DNA from: an uncultured Bdellovibrionales bacterium
GTDB lineage: Bacteria > Bdellovibrionota > FAC87 > UBA2466
DNA: 63,553 nucleotides
Reading direction: 5' to 3'
Assembly: GCA_937903155.1 (NCBI GenBank)
Contig: CALCZU010000011.1
Coordinates: 1-63,553, forward strand
Position 1 is the stretch's first letter, and each line of letters begins with the position of its first letter. The translations under genes and the position numbers were made by a program. Shown piece after piece: positions 16,397 through 24,908 of the stretch. The notes beneath the pieces are model-generated. The model did not search any database. It had not been told where the DNA came from and worked only from the letters and a program-made list of their open reading frames with translations.

Positions 16397-17281
16397 TTAC
16401 TGCTGGTCGCACTTACCGTCAATGCAAGTTGCGGGGGGATTCCAGGAAGGCATTGAGTAAGTGGGGGCTGTTCCTGCGCAATTTCCGGAGCGACAAGTCG
16501 CGGGCCTATAACCTCCGGTAAAAGTAGTATTGCTTGAGTTCCCTTTTCCGTAGTCCGCAGTTCCGAGCGAATAAGTTTTCCCCCCCAAGTTCACCTTTGG
16601 ACTCGTATAGGAAGAGGTCTGAATGGTACCACTTCCGGTGTTCGAAAAAGGAACCGCTGATTTTGAAGGCGATGAAGAGAGTAGCGTTTTATCTGCACGA
16701 ACATATTGCTCGGCCGTCATTCCGGCGCCGTTCGCAAGAAAGGTTTTCTGTGCTGTTCCGTCGGGACTGACGACGTAGCCCTCCGTAGGATTTGTTTTAC
16801 TACGATAGTATTTAAGATCCTGTGTATTGCCGGTGAGATGGTCTTTTGTTGACCCCATATATTCGAAATCTCCATTGGCTTGTCCGGCCGGAGCGTTCGA
16901 TGGAAAGTTCGCAACGGGAGCGCTGTTATTTTGCGAAGAAGTGCCCTGAGATTTCGCACGTTCTTTTTTCATGTCTTTCAAGGTCGATAGAAGAGACGAC
17001 TTTGGAACGATATCGTACGGGTTTCCCGATTTTTCGGGTGTTAGCAGTTCAATCGCTCGGTCTAAGTCTTCGGGCGTTAGCTTATCGAGGTCTTCTTTTT
17101 TTCCACTTTCGTAGGTTTTAGTGAGACGCTCCACTAATGCAGGACCAGATTCTTTTTGTTCGATTGTAACCGACTGCGGCGATGACGTGGGATTTTCAGG
17201 TCCGGATGAAAAATTCAATTGGGTGTGAGAAATCCCTCGTACGCAATAGATCAAAAGGAAAAATACCCAAACCCGATTCAT
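16397..17281 (-). CDS. secreted low-complexity protein with two PATCxxGxC motifs
   Basis: 294 residues with a signal peptide (WVFFLLIYCVRGISH). The mature chain is polar and low-complexity, with an acidic helical stretch (LDKLTPEDLDRAIELLTPE) followed by a Ser/Gly/Thr-rich region. Near the C-terminus come two copies of PATCxxGxC (PATCRSGNCAGT and PATCIDGKCDQ), 24 residues apart, which could form two disulphides. The family is unknown to me. It is oriented against the wall genes and converges with murF, with 9 bp between stops. Confidence 0.6.
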   Translation of the reverse strand: MNRVWVFFLLIYCVRGISHTQLNFSSGPENPTSSPQSVTIEQKESGPALVERLTKTYESGKKEDLDKLTPEDLDRAIELLTPEKSGNPYDIVPKSSLLSTLKDMKKERAKSQGTSSQNNSAPVANFPSNAPAGQANGDFEYMGSTKDHLTGNTQDLKYYRSKTNPTEGYVVSPDGTAQKTFLANGAGMTAEQYVRADKTLLSSSPSKSAVPFSNTGSGTIQTSSYTSPKVNLGGKTYSLGTADYGKGNSSNTTFTGGYRPATCRSGNCAGTAPTYSMPSWNPPATCIDGKCDQQ

Positions 17282-17393
17282 CTCTTCATTTTAATGAATT
17301 TCGACACAAATCGACACTGACAATTATTTCGCAATTCCCGCGGAAATATGCAGGATTCTTGACAAAGGGGCTCGTAAAAATCAAAAGTAACAC

Positions 17394-18293
17394 ATGACCG
17401 CAATCGACCAGGCCCAAGCTCACAACCTTTTGCTTCAGAGCCGCAAGCGGCAGTTATTAAAGCGACGAATTCTATCCGAAAGCTTAGGCATCATCGGTTG
17501 GCTTTTACCCGATGTGATGAAGCGGGTGCTTTCTCGAATGTCCCCCAAGATGGGTTACCTCTATTTCGGAGAGCCCGAAATGATCATCCAAGATTATTGC
17601 GAAGATATTTCGATGTACATCGATGTTCGCAACAATACCGAAAGACAGATGCTCACGGGAAAATATGATTTGGCTATCTTAAACCTCATCCAAAAAGAGG
17701 TGAGCGATAAAATGGTCTGCCTCGATATCGGCGCTAATGTCGGAGCGCTGACATTGCCGTTGGCACGACAAGTGGGACCTCAAGGCCAAGTCCTCGCTTT
17801 TGAACCGGGTTTAAGTTTCTTCGAAAGACTGAAAAAAAATCTCCAAATTAATCCCAAGCTCAAGGGGCGAGTGAGTCTTTTCCAAATCGGTTTGTCTTAC
17901 GAACCCGGAACGCTCCAATGGAGTGAAGATCCCGAATTCCCCGGAAATGCCTGGCTCTTAGGCAAATCCGGCATCGAAGTCCCCGTGAACCGTTTAGATA
18001 GCGTACTCGAACCGCTCAATCTCCACCGCCTCGATTTGATTAAAATCGATGTCGAAGGAATGGAATGGGAAGTCTTCAAAGGCGCCGAAGCGACGCTCAA
18101 AAAATTCCACCCAAAAATCATTTTCGAATCCACCCTCGAATTCGAAATCATCCGCAACCAACCCGTGCGAAAACAAGCTTTAGAATTTTTAGAAAGCTTA
18201 AATTACAAAGTTCAGGGCATCGATTCAAAAGGAAATCTCGTCGCACAAACGTATCCGAACCTACAACCCAACAGCTTCGCCAATCCCGCTTAA
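17394..18293 (+). CDS. FkbM family SAM-dependent methyltransferase
   Basis: 299 residues. The nucleotide motif is VCLDIGANVGALTLPLA, followed by VLAFEPG and the family motif IKIDVEGMEWEVFKGAEATL. FkbM enzymes methylate hydroxyl groups of sugars or polyketides. Its neighbour on the other side of the repeats is a GT-C-like membrane protein, so a role in surface glycan decoration is plausible but unproven. Confidence 0.9.
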   Translation: MTAIDQAQAHNLLLQSRKRQLLKRRILSESLGIIGWLLPDVMKRVLSRMSPKMGYLYFGEPEMIIQDYCEDISMYIDVRNNTERQMLTGKYDLAILNLIQKEVSDKMVCLDIGANVGALTLPLARQVGPQGQVLAFEPGLSFFERLKKNLQINPKLKGRVSLFQIGLSYEPGTLQWSEDPEFPGNAWLLGKSGIEVPVNRLDSVLEPLNLHRLDLIKIDVEGMEWEVFKGAEATLKKFHPKIIFESTLEFEIIRNQPVRKQALEFLESLNYKVQGIDSKGNLVAQTYPNLQPNSFANPA

Positions 18294-18307
18294 GTCATTG
18301 TTTTCCA

Positions 18308-18378
18308 CCCGTCATTGCGAGGAGCGAAGCGACGACTCGTCCGGCGCAGCCCGTAGGGCGGAGACGGAAGCAATCTCG
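18308..18378 (+). repeat. dispersed palindromic repeat, long form
   Basis: Begins CCCGTCATTGCGAGGAGCG and ends AAGCAATCTCG, with a 34-nt GC-rich insert (CGGCGCAGCCCGTAGGGCGG) in place of the usual GAA. It forms a distant inverted pair with the copy at 18527-18563. Both lie between the converging FkbM and GT-C genes. Confidence 0.85.
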
Positions 18379-18526
18379 TTTTAGCGTGAGAAAACACTGT
18401 TGAGGCTACACCAAATCGACTCTCTTTTATCAAATCAATTTCGATGAATAAATGAGAGGAGAGAAAATAGAATTCTTCTTTTCTTCAGAACTCGCAAATA
18501 AATTGTGAATCTTCTCTCCGTACATT

Positions 18527-18563
18527 GAGATTGCTTCGTCGCTTCGCTCCTCGCAACGACGGG
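18527..18563 (-). repeat. dispersed palindromic repeat, inverted copy
   Basis: Reads GAGATTGCTTCGTCGCTTCG then CTCCTCGCAACGACGGG on the plus strand, the reverse complement of the family core. It can base-pair with the copy at 18308 across 150 nt, ending just before the stop of the minus-strand gene. Confidence 0.9.
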
Positions 18564-18573
18564 CGTGGTTTCG

Positions 18574-19800
18574 CTATGGGAACTGAAACTCTTTATCACC
18601 CGTACCACTTGGCCAAAACAGGAGCGCGTACACCAACATGATCAGCTCCGAATACACAAACGGATAACTCAACGAGACAAAAAGCATGAGCGTGAGGTAG
18701 GCAAAGCCTCCCAACGCCAAGGCTTGTGGAACTTGAAGCGTGTCTCTCCGTCGAGATACCCAAAAAAATGTCACAAGAATTCCCAACGCCTGCAAAGGTT
18801 TTTGAAGGACTAAAAGCCCTGTAACAGCCAAAACTCCAGAGAGTCCATAAAACCGCAGCATTTCGTTCAATGGCGTTTGGTAAACATGCGCTCCGTAAAA
18901 GAGAACTCCCGAGAAAAAAAGTTTCGGGCTCCACAAAATAAAAACCCCCGCGATCGCAAAGCCTCCGATGATCAGTTTTTTGAAAGCTTCCCAAAAAAGA
19001 GTTCGCTCTTTAAGATAAAACAATAACAGCAACGGAAGTGCCCACAAGAATGCTGGCTCTCGGCACAAGCAAAGCAAAGGCAGAATCCAAAACGCGACGC
19101 TGAAATTTCCTCGACTAAGCGCCCACAAGAAAAGCGTAAAACACAACCAGTACGGTCCCATATGAACATCCATCGGCTGGCGAGTCGCTTGCTTCGAAAA
19201 ACAATGAAAGCCCACAAGTACGATGAAAAATGCCGCCGACTTTGCGAAACTCGAAAAATGAAAACGTTTCTGCTTTAAAAAAATATCCCAAAGAAAAAAG
19301 TAAAAGACTCCTTGAGCAATTAAATTCAAACAACGCAAATCCAAATGCAAAAGCGAAAACGGCAAATAACCTAACCACAAAAGGGGAGGGTACCCATGCT
19401 GGATGATACCTCCGTTCGTCATCGTCAGAGGTCCGTAAGGATTAATCCCTTTTAAAAACGCATCAATCTCCGCCTGAATCGCAAACAACATATCAGCTCG
19501 ATTAATATCCAACGCATTTTTCTGAATGAGTTGCCAGCGAATCCAAAGTGCGACGGCGATCATCAAAAAATACACCACGCTAAAGATTGTTTTTTCGCGA
19601 GAAGAAATCGAAACGACCGATTTTTTTTCTTCCGAGGAGTACGTGAGAAAAAATGTGCCGAGCAAGATCGCAAACAGAGTTCCTACGACCGGACCGTGGA
19701 ATAAACCCCACCCCATCGCCGTAAACACCGAGTTAAAACTGCCGCCCAAGCCCTTCACGGCGATAAAAAGGGCTGCCAATGCAATGCAAGTTGATTTCAT
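18574..19800 (-). CDS. polytopic membrane protein, GT-C/GT87-like
   Basis: 408 residues with about eleven hydrophobic segments. The motif GINPYGPLTMTNGGIIQ followed by HGYPPLLWLGYLPFSLL is the luminal NPY...YPPL pattern of polyprenyl-phosphate-dependent mannosyl or arabinosyl transferases (GT87, DUF2029). An acidic first loop (DINRADMLFAIQAEIDAF) fits the catalytic acid position. It may transfer a sugar from a lipid carrier to a surface polymer. The donor and acceptor cannot be read. ATG start at 19800. Confidence 0.65.
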   Translation of the reverse strand: MKSTCIALAALFIAVKGLGGSFNSVFTAMGWGLFHGPVVGTLFAILLGTFFLTYSSEEKKSVVSISSREKTIFSVVYFLMIAVALWIRWQLIQKNALDINRADMLFAIQAEIDAFLKGINPYGPLTMTNGGIIQHGYPPLLWLGYLPFSLLHLDLRCLNLIAQGVFYFFLWDIFLKQKRFHFSSFAKSAAFFIVLVGFHCFSKQATRQPMDVHMGPYWLCFTLFLWALSRGNFSVAFWILPLLCLCREPAFLWALPLLLLFYLKERTLFWEAFKKLIIGGFAIAGVFILWSPKLFFSGVLFYGAHVYQTPLNEMLRFYGLSGVLAVTGLLVLQKPLQALGILVTFFWVSRRRDTLQVPQALALGGFAYLTLMLFVSLSYPFVYSELIMLVYALLFWPSGTGDKEFQFP

Positions 19801-19992
19801 TTGCGGAATTTAATGGCGTCTCCGTGATTTGACAATTTCGAGGATAAAACCCCTAAAAGTCGTATGCCGCATTTGGCTACGTTTTTCTCTGTTCCGGAAT
19901 ATAAAAATATGCTATTAATTTCAATTATTTATAAATTAAAGGTTGCTAGTTAGTGGGGAATTTATTAAGTCAACCTACCGGAGAAGAAGGCC

Positions 19993-21069
19993 TTGTTATA
20001 TCACTTATTATTTCCACTACATGGAAGCATCCACGCCTTTCACGTATTTAGGTACATTACCTTTCGTGCATTAGGCGCAGGTCTCACCTCTTTATTGATT
20101 AGCTTACTTTTAGGTCCGGTGTTTATTCGGATCCTGAGTAGCAGGCAATATGGTCAAAGCGTGCGCGATGATGGTCCAAAATCGCATTTAAAAAAGACCG
20201 GGACGCCGACGATGGGAGGAATTTTAATTCTTCTCTCTGTGGTGGTTTCGACATTGCTCTGGGCAGACACGACCAATCAATATGTTTGGTTGGTTCTGGG
20301 AGTCATGCTCAGTTTTGGATTCATCGGATGGCTCGATGATTTTAAGAAGATTAAGGAAAAGAATTCAAAAGGGCTTTCCGAAAAGGCCAAGATGATTCTT
20401 CAGACTTTGTTTTCGTTCATCACGCTGTACTTGCTCATCCAATGCATGGGCCAATCGACCGAATTGCATGTTCCGTTCTTAAAAGCGTTGTCTTTTGATA
20501 TCGGTCCTTTGTACTGGCTTTTTGGTTGGCTTGTGATTGTTGGGGCGAGCAATTCCGTTAATTTAACGGACGGATTAGATGGGCTTGCGATTGGGCCGAT
20601 TATGATTACAGCCCTCACTTTCGGAATTTTTTCGTACTTAGCGGGCCACGCTAAGTTAGCGGAATATCTTTTCATTCCGTATGTAAAAGATTCTGGGGAA
20701 CTTGCGATCGTCGCGGCTTCAATGGTTTGCGCAGGCTTAGGATTTCTGTGGTTTAACACGTACCCCGCGCAAGTATTTATGGGAGACGTCGGGGCACTCG
20801 CGCTAGGTGCGGCCCTTGGAACCATGGCGGTCATCACTAAAAACGAAATAGTCCTTGCAATCGTAGGGGGTATTTTTGTACTGGAAGCAGTGTCGGTGAT
20901 TACGCAGAGGATTTCTTATAAGTTAACTAAGAAACGGGTTTTTCGGATGGCTCCGATTCACCACCACTTTGAGCTTTCGGGTTGGGCCGAACCTCAGGTT
21001 ACGGTTCGGTTTTGGATTATATCACTGGTCTTAGCGATGTTAGGACTGGCTACTTTGAAATTAAGATAG
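19993..21069 (+). CDS. mraY: phospho-MurNAc-pentapeptide transferase MraY
   Basis: 358 residues from TTG 19993 behind GAGAAGAAGG. About ten membrane helices. Family motifs present: KSHLKKTGTPTMGGILIL, the catalytic GWLDDFKKIKEKNSKGLS aspartates, NLTDGLDGLAIG, WFNTYPAQVFMGDVGALALG, and MAPIHHHFELSGW. It makes lipid I at the inner face of the membrane. The gene follows a 192-bp gap and leads murD by 10 bp. Confidence 0.97.
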   Translation: MLYHLLFPLHGSIHAFHVFRYITFRALGAGLTSLLISLLLGPVFIRILSSRQYGQSVRDDGPKSHLKKTGTPTMGGILILLSVVVSTLLWADTTNQYVWLVLGVMLSFGFIGWLDDFKKIKEKNSKGLSEKAKMILQTLFSFITLYLLIQCMGQSTELHVPFLKALSFDIGPLYWLFGWLVIVGASNSVNLTDGLDGLAIGPIMITALTFGIFSYLAGHAKLAEYLFIPYVKDSGELAIVAASMVCAGLGFLWFNTYPAQVFMGDVGALALGAALGTMAVITKNEIVLAIVGGIFVLEAVSVITQRISYKLTKKRVFRMAPIHHHFELSGWAEPQVTVRFWIISLVLAMLGLATLKLR

Positions 21070-21079
21070 GGAGAAGAAG

Positions 21080-22459
21080 ATGATACAAGTTAAAAAAGGA
21101 ATGCGCGCGCTCGTCGTAGGACTGGGAAAAAGCGGCGTTTCCGCGACCAAGCTTTTGTGTAAAAAAGGTTTTAAAGTTACCGTCACGGATGAACTCAATA
21201 AAACAGATTTAAAAGACTCTTTAGATGCGCTCGAAGGTTTTGACTATGTTTCCGAACTTGGAAAACATGTTTTAAAAACGTTTGGTGAACAAGATTTCAT
21301 TGTTGTGAGCCCGGGTGTCCGCTTGGATATCAAGCCACTCCAACACGCCGAAAAATGCAAGATACCTATCATTAGTGAAGTCGAACTTGCGTCTCAGTTC
21401 ATCACCGAACCGATTATTGCGGTCACGGGAACTAACGGAAAAACGACTACCGCGAATCTTATTCACGAAATGCTTCAATCGGGCGGAAAGTCGAGCTTCC
21501 TTGGTGGAAACGTCGGAACTCCTTTATGTGATTACGTCCTTCGCCGCGAAAAATCGGATTATGTCGTGCTTGAAATCTCAAGTTTTCAATTAGACAGCAC
21601 GTACACTTTAAAACCGCATATCGCGATTTTTCTAAACGTCGCACCTGATCATTTAGATCGGTATCCTGCGTATGAAGACTATGTTTTGTCGAAAATTAAA
21701 CTGAAAAACAACCTGACTGAAGATGACTACATCATCACAAACTTACGAGATCAAAAGTTGATGTCGCTTTTATCGGGCGGACCCGCGAAGTCTCTTTATT
21801 TTACGTCTGATGCTTTCGCGAAAATTCCACCGCATTACGCCGAAAAATTCCAAGGCATGACGATGGAAGGCATTTCGCTCAGTCTCAAAGCCGAAAGATG
21901 GAAAGAACATGTTTTCCCAACGCAAGGAAACTTGCTCAAAGGCCTTCATAATAAAGAAAATTTGATGGCAGCCATCCTTGCAGCAAAGCTTGCTGGAATC
22001 AGTAATGAAGCGATTCAAAAAGTAGTCATGCTCTTCAAGCCCTTGCCTCATCGCATGGAGTTTGTGGCGCGTAAAAACCAAGTCGCTTTCTACAACGATT
22101 CCAAAGGCACAAACGTTCATTCGCTCATGCGTTCACTGGAGAGTTTCCGAGAACCTGTGATCTTAATCGCGGGCGGCAAGGACAAAGGGGAAGATTATCT
22201 TCCCCTCGCATATTCGATTCGAAGACACGTCAAAAACTTAATTCTCGTCGGAGAAGCCAAAGAAAAAATGAATCGCGCCATCGGAGATTACAGCGAAACA
22301 TTCCTTGTCGGCACTTTTGAAGAGGCAGTCTATCTCGCCTACCAAAAATCCCGATCCGGAGACGTCGTCCTTCTCTCCCCAGGCTGCGCCAGCCAAGACA
22401 TGTTCAAAAATTTCGAAGAACGCGGCGACCACTTCAAAAAAATCGTCTCCACGTTTTAA
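21080..22459 (+). CDS. murD: UDP-MurNAc-alanine:D-glutamate ligase MurD
   Basis: 459 residues from ATG 21080 after GGGAGAAGAAG. The N-terminal Rossmann fold opens LVVGLGKSGVSATKLL; the ATP loop is AVTGTNGKTTTANLIH; the Mur ligase core has ISSFQLDSTYTLKPHIAIFL and NVAPDHLDRY; and the C-terminal domain has YNDSKGTNVHSLMRSLES and LLSPGCASQDMF. It adds D-glutamate to UDP-MurNAc-L-Ala. The usual next genes, ftsW and murG, do not follow; a repeat array begins 42 bp after the stop. Confidence 0.97.
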   Translation: MIQVKKGMRALVVGLGKSGVSATKLLCKKGFKVTVTDELNKTDLKDSLDALEGFDYVSELGKHVLKTFGEQDFIVVSPGVRLDIKPLQHAEKCKIPIISEVELASQFITEPIIAVTGTNGKTTTANLIHEMLQSGGKSSFLGGNVGTPLCDYVLRREKSDYVVLEISSFQLDSTYTLKPHIAIFLNVAPDHLDRYPAYEDYVLSKIKLKNNLTEDDYIITNLRDQKLMSLLSGGPAKSLYFTSDAFAKIPPHYAEKFQGMTMEGISLSLKAERWKEHVFPTQGNLLKGLHNKENLMAAILAAKLAGISNEAIQKVVMLFKPLPHRMEFVARKNQVAFYNDSKGTNVHSLMRSLESFREPVILIAGGKDKGEDYLPLAYSIRRHVKNLILVGEAKEKMNRAIGDYSETFLVGTFEEAVYLAYQKSRSGDVVLLSPGCASQDMFKNFEERGDHFKKIVSTF

Positions 22460-22501
22460 GCGAAAGCAGTTTTTGCTTGGTCCGCGACGGGCGTAAAACC
22501 A

Positions 22502-22538
22502 CGTCGTTGCGAGGAGCGAAGCGACGAAGCAATCTCGC
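22502..22538 (+). repeat. dispersed palindromic repeat copy
   Basis: CGTCGTTGCGAGGAGCGAAG then CGACGAAGCAATCTCG. The following flank TGCAAACGGAAGAACTA recurs after the copy at 22987-23022, so the repeated unit is longer than the core and the GIY-YIG gene is enclosed by direct copies. Confidence 0.85.
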
Positions 22539-22552
22539 TGCAAACGGAAGAA

Positions 22553-22846
22553 CTAGGAGCCGAGGACCAGCCGGCTCAAGTCTTTCCATTCGGGATTGCT
22601 CCTTTCAATTAGCTTAATCTTGTTTTGCCTCGACCCTCCCTTAATCTGCTTCTCGCGTTGGATTGCCAGCGTAATTTCTGCACAATCTTCAAAGTAAGCA
22701 AGATTGACGCAGTTATACTTTCGAGTGAACCCTTTGACGGCATAACTCTTATGTTCGGTAATTCTTTTAGTGAGGTCGCTCGTTACTCCGACGTAAATCG
22801 CTCGACGATTTTCACTTGCCATCAAATAGACGAATCCTTTTAGCAT
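22553..22846 (-). CDS. GIY-YIG superfamily nuclease-like protein
   Basis: 97 residues from ATG 22846; a TTG six nt upstream is possible. The N-terminal signature is FVYLMASENRRAIYVGVTSDL, then KRITEHKSYAVKGFTRKYN, VNLAYFEDC, and a C-terminal QREKQIKGGSRQNKIKLIE. This compact standalone subfamily resembles UvrC N-terminal and YhbQ-like endonucleases. Catalytic Tyr, Arg and Glu positions look present. The biological target is unknown. It is bracketed by dispersed repeats, suggesting acquisition or mobility together with them. Confidence 0.88.
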   Translation of the reverse strand: MLKGFVYLMASENRRAIYVGVTSDLTKRITEHKSYAVKGFTRKYNCVNLAYFEDCAEITLAIQREKQIKGGSRQNKIKLIERSNPEWKDLSRLVLGS

Positions 22847-22908
22847 GCTCAAAATCTGATTCAGATTGAATATGTTTGCAAGAGGCAGCGGGGAGCGTCC
22901 TCATGCAT

Positions 22909-22948
22909 CGAGATTGCTTCGTCGCCTGCGGCTCCTCGCAACGACGGG
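22909..22948 (-). repeat. dispersed palindromic repeat, variant inverted copy
   Basis: Plus strand reads CGAGATTGCTTCGTCGCCTG then CGGCTCCTCGCAACGACGGG. Its centre (CCTGCGGC) differs from the GCTTCGC of other inverted copies, so it does not match its nearest neighbour base for base. Confidence 0.8.
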
Positions 22949-22986
22949 TTTTTACGTAAGGACGTCGAAAACGTGTCTAAAAACCG

Positions 22987-23022
22987 CGTCTTTGCGAGGA
23001 GCGAAGCGACGAAGCAATCTCG
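22987..23022 (+). repeat. dispersed palindromic repeat copy
   Basis: CGTCTTTGCGAGGAGCGAAG then CGACGAAGCAATCTCG, followed by the flank TGCAAACGGAAGAACTA shared with the copy at 22502. It ends 29 bp before the acyl-CoA synthetase stop. Confidence 0.85.
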
Positions 23023-23051
23023 ATGCAAACGGAAGAACTACGGACGGAGGT

Positions 23052-24863
23052 TTAGCCGCCGTACATCGCTTCGACGTAGGCGCCGAATTTTTGCGTGCAG
23101 ACTTTTCGTTTTACTTTGAGGCTTGGGGTCATTTCACCCGTTTCGATCGAGAGATCCTTCGGGAGAATTTTGAATTTTTTGATCGACTCGTAGCTGGGAA
23201 GTAGGAGATTTACTTTACGCACTTCAGCGTCGATGAGTTTGATGAGTTGTTCATTTTCCGTCAAATCGGCGTAGCCGGAATGAGAAATTTGATTTTCGGA
23301 GGCCCATTTCAAAACTTCAGGCTCTTGAAGCGTGAGAAGGGCGACGATGTATTTGCGTTTGTCGCCGAAAACGATGGCTTGGCTCACCCAGCGGGCGCCT
23401 TTTAAAAAGTTTTCGAGTTTTTGTGGGGCGATGTTTTTTCCGCCCGAGGTGACGATCAATTCTTTTTTGCGATCGGTAATCTTTAAAAATCCTCCGCGTA
23501 CGATTTCTCCGATATCGCCGGTCCTTAACCAGCCGCCTTCCGCCATGATTTCTTTGGTAGCTTCTGGATTTTCGTAATAGCCTTTAAAGACCATCGAACC
23601 GCGAATCAGAATTTCTCCATCTTCTGCAATTCGAATTTCCGCATCGCCTAACGGTTTTCCTACAGTTCCAAATTGATAATCGTCGGGCTGGTTAACGGTG
23701 GCTGCTGCAGTCGTTTCCGTCAGTCCGTAACCTTCAAGAATTTTAATTCCGGCCGCATGGAAAAATTCGCAGAGCTCTTCCGCTAAGGGAGCGCCACCCG
23801 AAATCGTAATCCGGATATTGCCTCCCATTTTTTTTCGGATTTTCGAAAAAAAGATTCGGTCGGCGGCTTTGTATTCCAAAGCAAGTTTAAAAGGCAGCGA
23901 TTGTTTATTCGAGCGCGCTCGAGCGACTTTACGCCCCGTCGACAAAGCCCAGTGGACGAGTCGTTGTTTGAATTGTGGCTGACCTGAAATCCCCGATTGG
24001 ATTTTTGCAAAAATCTTTTCGTAAATTCTCGGAACGCTGACAAGGATCGTCGGCTTGATTTCTTCCATGTTCTGGGCCACGGAATTGATATTTTCCGCGT
24101 ACGCCATGCACAGCCCCGAGAAGAGTGGCATCAAGCTTTCGACACGTCCCAGAATATGCGCAAAAGGAAGGAAAGTAAGAGTTGTATCGTCGGCACTGAT
24201 GTAAAACCCATCGGTCACCGCGCGGAGCTCCGCTAAGAAATTTTTGTGCATCATGATGGCACCCTTGGGAACGCCGGTCGTTCCAGAGGTATAGACGATC
24301 GACGCCATATCGTCGGGCTTTGCAAGTTTTGAAGACGCCTGAAAAGCCGCTTCAATCGTTTTATTTCCAGAAATGGCTGGAGCGAATTCTTCCAGCGTCG
24401 TAACAACGTGATTTCCTAAGGGAGGAACCGTTTGTCCAAAGCTGATGACCGAGAGATTTGTTTTGTTTTTTTCCATCGCGGCAACGACTTTTGCGTGTTG
24501 CGCTTCGTCTTCGACAAAAACGACTTTGGCTCCGCAATGTCCTAAAATATAGGCAACATCCTCTGCGGTACTCGATTGATAAATCGGCACGGCGACCAGT
24601 CCCGAACCGAGACAAGCAAGATCGACCATATTCCACTCAGGCCGAGTGTTGCTTAAAATACAAACGCGATCGCCTCTTTGAAGTCCTAATTGCTGAAGTC
24701 CGTGAAAAATTCCGAGTACTCGCGTGTGATAATCCTTCCACAAAATGGGAACCCAGTGACCGTCTTTTTTATAAAGACAGGCCTTGTCGTTCGCTCCAAT
24801 TTCAAGACGTCTGAGATACGCTTCGGGAATAGTTTTTCCATCGACTACGGTAATTCGATTCAT
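23052..24863 (-). CDS. long-chain acyl-CoA synthetase (FadD15-like)
   Basis: 603 residues from ATG 24863 behind GGAGAGGG. AMP-binding domain motifs: SIVYTSGTTGVPKGAIMMH (P-loop), GYGLTETTAA, GWLRTGDIGE and the hinge-region ITDRKKELIVTSGGKNIAPQ. Length and the LKVKRKV C-terminus fit the FadD15/long-chain class that activates fatty acids to acyl-CoA. The protein is cytoplasmic or peripheral. Transcribed alone on the minus strand and divergent from the TadB-like gene. Confidence 0.93.
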   Translation of the reverse strand: MNRITVVDGKTIPEAYLRRLEIGANDKACLYKKDGHWVPILWKDYHTRVLGIFHGLQQLGLQRGDRVCILSNTRPEWNMVDLACLGSGLVAVPIYQSSTAEDVAYILGHCGAKVVFVEDEAQHAKVVAAMEKNKTNLSVISFGQTVPPLGNHVVTTLEEFAPAISGNKTIEAAFQASSKLAKPDDMASIVYTSGTTGVPKGAIMMHKNFLAELRAVTDGFYISADDTTLTFLPFAHILGRVESLMPLFSGLCMAYAENINSVAQNMEEIKPTILVSVPRIYEKIFAKIQSGISGQPQFKQRLVHWALSTGRKVARARSNKQSLPFKLALEYKAADRIFFSKIRKKMGGNIRITISGGAPLAEELCEFFHAAGIKILEGYGLTETTAAATVNQPDDYQFGTVGKPLGDAEIRIAEDGEILIRGSMVFKGYYENPEATKEIMAEGGWLRTGDIGEIVRGGFLKITDRKKELIVTSGGKNIAPQKLENFLKGARWVSQAIVFGDKRKYIVALLTLQEPEVLKWASENQISHSGYADLTENEQLIKLIDAEVRKVNLLLPSYESIKKFKILPKDLSIETGEMTPSLKVKRKVCTQKFGAYVEAMYGG

Positions 24864-24908
24864 GGCTGGACCCTCTCCATGGACTTAACTTTGCATTAAA
24901 GGCGGGAG

